64,000 bases of DNA from Georgenia muralis (GTDB lineage: Bacteria > Actinomycetota > Actinomycetes > Actinomycetales > Actinomycetaceae). Of the stretch, positions 60,267 to 64,000 are shown in pieces; positions within the stretch are counted from its first letter, which is position 1; each line of letters starts with the position of its first letter. A model generated the notes under the pieces. The model had not been told where the DNA came from and did not search any database. It was given only the letters and a program-made list of their open reading frames with translations. The stretch covers positions 310,001-374,000 of the forward strand of contig NZ_RKRA01000001.1 in assembly GCF_003814705.1 (NCBI RefSeq), in the 5' to 3' direction. The translations under genes were made by a program, and so were the position numbers.

Positions 60267-61747
60267 GTCCGGCCCTCTGTCTCGTCGTGGCGGTCCCGAC
60301 ATCACCGTCGGGAGACACCGACGGCCGCCTGCTCGAGGCCACCCTGGCGTCGTTCGTCGCTCAGGGGGAGGGTTCCTGGGAGGTCCTCACGGTGGAGGTC
60401 CCGGCCGATCCGTCGCCTTTGGGGGCTGCCGCGCTGACCCACGCTGCGACGACCACGACCGCGGCGTACGTCGCCCTCGTGGAGGCCGGCGACCGTCTCG
60501 AGCCGGGAGCGCTGTCGGCCGTGCTGGAAGGCGTCGGTGACCGGCGGCCCGGTCTGCTCTACACAGACGAGCAGTGGCCGGCGCAGGGCGCCGCAGGCAT
60601 CTTCACCAAGCCCGACTGGATGCCTCGCTACCTCGAGGCCCTCCCGTACCCGGGACGCCTGACCTTCTTCCGCCGGGACGTCCTGCTCGACGCGGGCGCC
60701 TGGCGTCACGAGCACGGACCGGCGTTCGAGTGGGACACCCTGCTCCGCGTCACGGAGCTCACGGACGACGTCGTCCACGTACCGGTGCTCGGTGTGTCCC
60801 GGCACCGGCCGCCAGAGCTCGCGAGTCTCCTCGAGAGCGGCCGGGACGCCGTTGCCGCGCGGTTCCGCCGCCTCGATGTCCCCGCGACCGTGGAGGTCGT
60901 CCGGTCCGGCGACCAGGGCTTCCTGAGGGTGTGGCGCGACGTGCCCGACCCGCCGCTCGTCACCCTCGTCATCCCGACCGCCGGAGGACGCAGGAAGGTT
61001 CGCGGCGAGGATGTCGTCCTGGTCACCAACGCCCTGCGTGCCCTACTCGAACGCACCAGCTACCCGCGGTGGGAGGTCGTGCTCGTGGTCAGCGACGGCA
61101 CGCCTGCCGAGACCATCCGGGAGTCGACGGCTCTGCTCGGCGACCGCCTGGCGGCAGTCGTCCCCGTGTCCGGCCCCTTCAACTTCTCCCGGTCGGTCAA
61201 CAGCGGTGCCGCCGCCGCCCGGGGCGACTTCGTGCTGGCGCTGAACGACGACACCGAGGTGATCGAGCCCCGCTGGCTCGACCGGATGGTCGCCGTCGCC
61301 CAGGACCCGGACGTCGGTGCAGTCGGTGCGAAGCTCCTCTTCGAGGACGGCCGGATCCAGCATGCCGGCATCGTCTTCGCGAACGACGGCCGCCCGCTCC
61401 ACGTCCACATCTTCGAGTCGGACGCGGACGCGGGCCACTTCGGGTCCAAGGTGGTCGACCTCGACTACCTGGCCGTCACCGGTGCGTGTCTCCTCGTCCG
61501 CAGGAGCCTGTACGAGACGGTCGGGGGGTTCACCGAGGACCTACCGCTGAACTTCAACGACGTGGACTTCTGCCTCAAGCTCGTCGCCACCGGCCACCGG
61601 GTGGTGTGCACCCCGTACGCGCGTCTGCACCACTACGAGTCGAGCACGCGGCACGCCGAGGTCCGCGACTTCGAGCTCGAGGCGCTCGCGTGGTGGAGGC
61701 CGTGGACGCTCGCGGACCCGCACGTCAACGTACGCGGCATCGTCTAG
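60263..61747 (+). CDS. Glycosyltransferase family 2
   Basis: 494 aa from the ATG at 60263. The N-terminal 200 residues resemble a degenerate GT2-like domain (LEATLASFVAQGEGSWEVLT, LLYTDEQWPAQGAAGIFTKP). The functional domain begins near residue 235: PPLVTLVIPTAGGRRKVRGE, FNFSRSVNSGAAAARGDFVL, ALNDDTEVIEPRWLDRMVAV (DDT as the DxD), GAKLLFEDGRIQHAGIVF, YLAVTGACLLVRRSLYETVG and NFNDVDFCLKLVATGHRVVC. This is the O-antigen/rhamnan-type GT2 often seen in ABC-transporter-dependent polysaccharide loci. It is coupled to the coiled-coil gene. Confidence 0.9.
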   Translation: MSPALCLVVAVPTSPSGDTDGRLLEATLASFVAQGEGSWEVLTVEVPADPSPLGAAALTHAATTTTAAYVALVEAGDRLEPGALSAVLEGVGDRRPGLLYTDEQWPAQGAAGIFTKPDWMPRYLEALPYPGRLTFFRRDVLLDAGAWRHEHGPAFEWDTLLRVTELTDDVVHVPVLGVSRHRPPELASLLESGRDAVAARFRRLDVPATVEVVRSGDQGFLRVWRDVPDPPLVTLVIPTAGGRRKVRGEDVVLVTNALRALLERTSYPRWEVVLVVSDGTPAETIRESTALLGDRLAAVVPVSGPFNFSRSVNSGAAAARGDFVLALNDDTEVIEPRWLDRMVAVAQDPDVGAVGAKLLFEDGRIQHAGIVFANDGRPLHVHIFESDADAGHFGSKVVDLDYLAVTGACLLVRRSLYETVGGFTEDLPLNFNDVDFCLKLVATGHRVVCTPYARLHHYESSTRHAEVRDFELEALAWWRPWTLADPHVNVRGIV

Positions 61748-61833
61748 GAGCGACCATCAGGGGTGGAGGCGCCCCCGCAGCCCGGACCCGGTCGTGCGTC
61801 AGGCGATCGCCCGAGCGAGGATGAGCGCCCCGT

Positions 61834-63198
61834 TCAGCGCGAGCGCCGCTTCGCCAGCCGCCACCGGAACTTCTCCATGACTGCACGGGGTCCACCGGAC
61901 CTGAGATGGCTCATCACCGCCCTGGCATCGAGTCGGATGCGCACGGTCAGGGGCAGCGACGCGAAGTCGACCGGCAACGGGGCACGGTCGGGACGTCCGG
62001 CGTCGGCGGCACGGTAGGGCTCCCGGCAGTACTCGAGGAGTGGCGCGAGCACGACTGGCCATGTGTACCGCGCGGCGACCCGCGCGACGTTCGCTCGGAC
62101 CTCGGTACGCCGCTCGTCGTCCTCAAGAAGCCTCACCAGCTCGTCCGCGAGCCGCTTCGGGTCCTCGGAAGGCACGGCCGCGCCGAGCCCCTCCTGCTCG
62201 ACGAGCGCACCGAACGTGTCGCCCTCGGAGCACACGATGGGCAGGCGCGCCCACAGGTAGTCGAGGATGCGGGTACGGAAGCTGAACGCCGTCTCGATGT
62301 GCTGGAAGTGGGTGCTGACCCCGATGTCGGCATCGAGGAGGTAATCGGCGCGGCGCGAGTACTCCACCCAGTCCTCGTTGAAGAAGACGTGCGTGCCCGT
62401 CAGGCCCAACGAGTCCGACACCTCCCGGGTGCGGGTGGCCATCGCCATCTCGGGGACATCGGGGTTGGGATGCTTCATCCCGAGGAAGTACAGCCGCACC
62501 TCGGGCACGCGGCGGCGGACGTCGTCGATCGCACGAACGACCGTGACCGGGTCGAACCAGTTGTAGATGCCTCCGCCCCACAAGACGACCTTGTCGGCGG
62601 CGCCGATCCCGGGGGTGACCTCCTTGATGGCCCGGGCCTGGCGGACGGGGGGCGTCGGGGCGGTGCCGAATGGGACGACGGTGACCAGGTTCTCCAGGGA
62701 CGGGTCTGCGTCGTAGGTCTCGGGGTTGATCCGGCCGGCCGCTGCGAGGTGGCCGAGCCAGAGGTCACGCTGCTTCTCGGAGGCGCACAGGAAGAGGTCG
62801 CCGCGGGCCGCCTGGGCGTGCAGTTCGCGGAGCGCGTTGGCGAGCGAGGCGTGCCGCTCGGGTGTCGGTCGGTAGCGCTCCACCTCGAGCGACTCCAGGT
62901 GGAACGGGTCGTAGAGGTCGACGACGATGTGCTGCGGGCAGGTCTGCAGCCAGGGAAACGTCTGCGCGACGAAACCCTGGATGATGACGACGTCCGCACC
63001 GTCGACCTCGGCGCGGAAGTCCTCTACGCTGACGTGCCGGGTCGCGAACCCCTCGCCTGGCCGGGAGCACGCCCCGAAGGTGACGAGCCGGACGGGGTGC
63101 TCGGCGGCGAGCGCGGCGGAGATTTCCCATGCCCGGATGGCCGGGCCGGCCATCCGTTCGGCCAGCGTGTCGAGCGTGACCACGAGGACCCGGGTCAC
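61834..63198 (-). CDS. Glycosyltransferase family 4
   Basis: 454 aa from the GTG at 63198, coupled to the ABC ATPase stop by GTGA. GT-B signs: [80 protein letters not shown] and [20 protein letters not shown], with [20 protein letters not shown] in the donor domain. Such glycosyltransferases accompany Wzm/Wzt transporters. The C-terminal [20 protein letters not shown] is not conserved. Confidence 0.88.
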   Translation of the reverse strand: MTRVLVVTLDTLAERMAGPAIRAWEISAALAAEHPVRLVTFGACSRPGEGFATRHVSVEDFRAEVDGADVVIIQGFVAQTFPWLQTCPQHIVVDLYDPFHLESLEVERYRPTPERHASLANALRELHAQAARGDLFLCASEKQRDLWLGHLAAAGRINPETYDADPSLENLVTVVPFGTAPTPPVRQARAIKEVTPGIGAADKVVLWGGGIYNWFDPVTVVRAIDDVRRRVPEVRLYFLGMKHPNPDVPEMAMATRTREVSDSLGLTGTHVFFNEDWVEYSRRADYLLDADIGVSTHFQHIETAFSFRTRILDYLWARLPIVCSEGDTFGALVEQEGLGAAVPSEDPKRLADELVRLLEDDERRTEVRANVARVAARYTWPVVLAPLLEYCREPYRAADAGRPDRAPLPVDFASLPLTVRIRLDARAVMSHLRSGGPRAVMEKFRWRLAKRRSR

Positions 63199-64000
63199 GC
63201 GCGCACCGACCCGGCGGTCGGGAAGCTCCAGGTCCCACCCATCGTGATGTACCCGCCCGACTCGAAGGGCACGCCGCGACCGATGTAGATCCGCGCCGCG
63301 TCCCTGACGTAGTCGAAGACGTGCTCCGTCGTCGAGTCGACCACCGAGCCGTGGACGACGAAGCCGCCGATCGCGAGCGGGATGGCGGGAATGGTCAGGT
63401 CGATCACCCCACGGCCCTCGATGCGGTCGATCGGGAAACCGAGGTCACGGGTGTTGTTCCCCCACATGTAGGTCCCGTCCTGGGCCTCCATCGCGAACCC
63501 GAAGACCGGGTCGTCGATCCGCTGCCGCGCGTCGTAGTGGAGACGGAGCACGACCGTGGACCCGGTCGGCACAACGTCGGGGAACGGTGCGCCGTTGCCG
63601 TCGAGTACCTCGACCCGTTCGACCATCGCCTCTCCGGAGCCCCACCGGACCCGACCGTCCTCACTTACCCTGATGTCGGACCTGGTCGAGTCGAGGTACT
63701 TCTCCAGCACGACGTTGGCGGACCCAACCTCCTTGAGTTGTCCGTGCTCGAGCCAGGCAGCCTGGTCGGACATGTTGCGCAGCTGTGGCATCGAGTGGGA
63801 GACGACCACCACGGTTCGCCCCTCGCGCCGGAACTCCGCGAACTTCTCCCCGCACTTCGTCTGGAAGGCGGCGTCGCCGACGGCGAGCACCTCGTCGACC
63901 AGGAGGATCTCGGGATCGACGTTGATGGCCACGGAGAACCCGAGTCGCACGTACATCCCCGACGAGTAGTTCTTCACCGGCTGGTCGATGAACTCCTCGA
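63195..64000 (-). CDS. Wzt-type polysaccharide ABC transporter ATPase, 5'-truncated
   Basis: The gene runs off the right end of the window; the first 269 visible residues include [20 protein letters not shown], the ABC signature region of Wzt/TagH proteins, and Walker [14 protein letters not shown]. Switch His in [17 protein letters not shown]-terminal domain of about 150 residues ([40 protein letters not shown]) is the carbohydrate-binding Wzt_C type that selects the finished glycan. Energises export of the lipid-linked polysaccharide. The permease partner (Wzm) should lie to the right, outside the window. Confidence 0.92.
   Translation of the reverse strand, partial: EEFIDQPVKNYSSGMYVRLGFSVAINVDPEILLVDEVLAVGDAAFQTKCGEKFAEFRREGRTVVVVSHSMPQLRNMSDQAAWLEHGQLKEVGSANVVLEKYLDSTRSDIRVSEDGRVRWGSGEAMVERVEVLDGNGAPFPDVVPTGSTVVLRLHYDARQRIDDPVFGFAMEAQDGTYMWGNNTRDLGFPIDRIEGRGVIDLTIPAIPLAIGGFVVHGSVVDSTTEHVFDYVRDAARIYIGRGVPFESGGYITMGGTWSFPTAGSVRA

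Overview
The window is very GC-rich (roughly 70-75% by eye), densely packed with GTG starts and 4-bp ATGA/GTGA overlaps. It carries markers of Actinomycetota: a WhiB-family gene, TIGR03089, DUF3499, DUF5719, a RamB-like glyoxylate regulator and a Trm112-like protein. The best guess is a Micrococcales chromosome (Cellulomonas/Georgenia-like). That placement is inferred from gene content, not from a database search. No rRNA, tRNA, CRISPR array, transposase or phage gene was recognised.

Layout. (1) 1-10.2 kb: an operon of a membrane protein, DUF4129, DUF4350, MoxR ATPase, DUF58 and an S4 RNA-binding protein. It is followed by a NodB-type deacetylase lipoprotein, a divergent SpoIIM/RDD pair, an isochorismatase-like protein and a YdjC/ChbG-like deacetylase. 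(2) 10.2-14.6 kb: an ABC exporter (ATPase plus permease) behind a histidine kinase/response regulator pair. (3) 14.7-19.5 kb: the glyoxylate shunt (aceB, aceA) divergent from a RamB-like regulator. (4) 19.5-21.2 kb: a small XRE regulator, a gene-poor stretch with a perfect 32-bp x 5 tandem array, and a DUF1349 protein. (5) 21.2-26 kb: a three-gene minus-strand operon. It encodes an ArsR/SufR-like regulator with three conserved-looking cysteines, a polytopic NnrS-like membrane protein, and an unusual 895-aa fusion of membrane domain, cupredoxin and copper nitrite reductase. (6) 26.5-29.5 kb: a glycine betaine/proline-type ABC importer, divergent from the nirK operon, with a GTAAC-N6-GTAAC direct repeat between them. 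(7) 29.5-30.9 kb: a perfect 53-bp palindrome and an AbiEi/DUF559-like gene. (8) 30.9-41.3 kb: the conserved actinobacterial block Trm112, DUF3499, metallopeptidase-like, TPR-like, DUF5719, giant GT2, WhiB and TIGR03089, with a maleylacetate reductase-like gene inserted. (9) 41.3-64 kb: a surface-polysaccharide locus. It holds dTDP-rhamnose genes rmlA, rmlC and rmlD (no rmlB), seven further glycosyltransferase genes, one of them a tandem GT4 fusion, a flippase-like UPF0104 protein, a DUF2142-like and a YfhO-like membrane protein, SpoIID- and NodB-type secreted enzymes sharing GDWDGDG repeats, and, cut by the window edge, a Wzt-type ABC ATPase.

How the parts fit. Regions 8 and 9 together look like synthesis and export of a rhamnose-containing cell-wall polysaccharide, with secreted remodelling enzymes embedded among the glycosyltransferases. 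Region 5 looks like a self-contained, probably NO- or redox-sensing nitrite-reduction module in which the CuNIR carries its own membrane anchor and cupredoxin electron relay. It is the most unusual system in the window.
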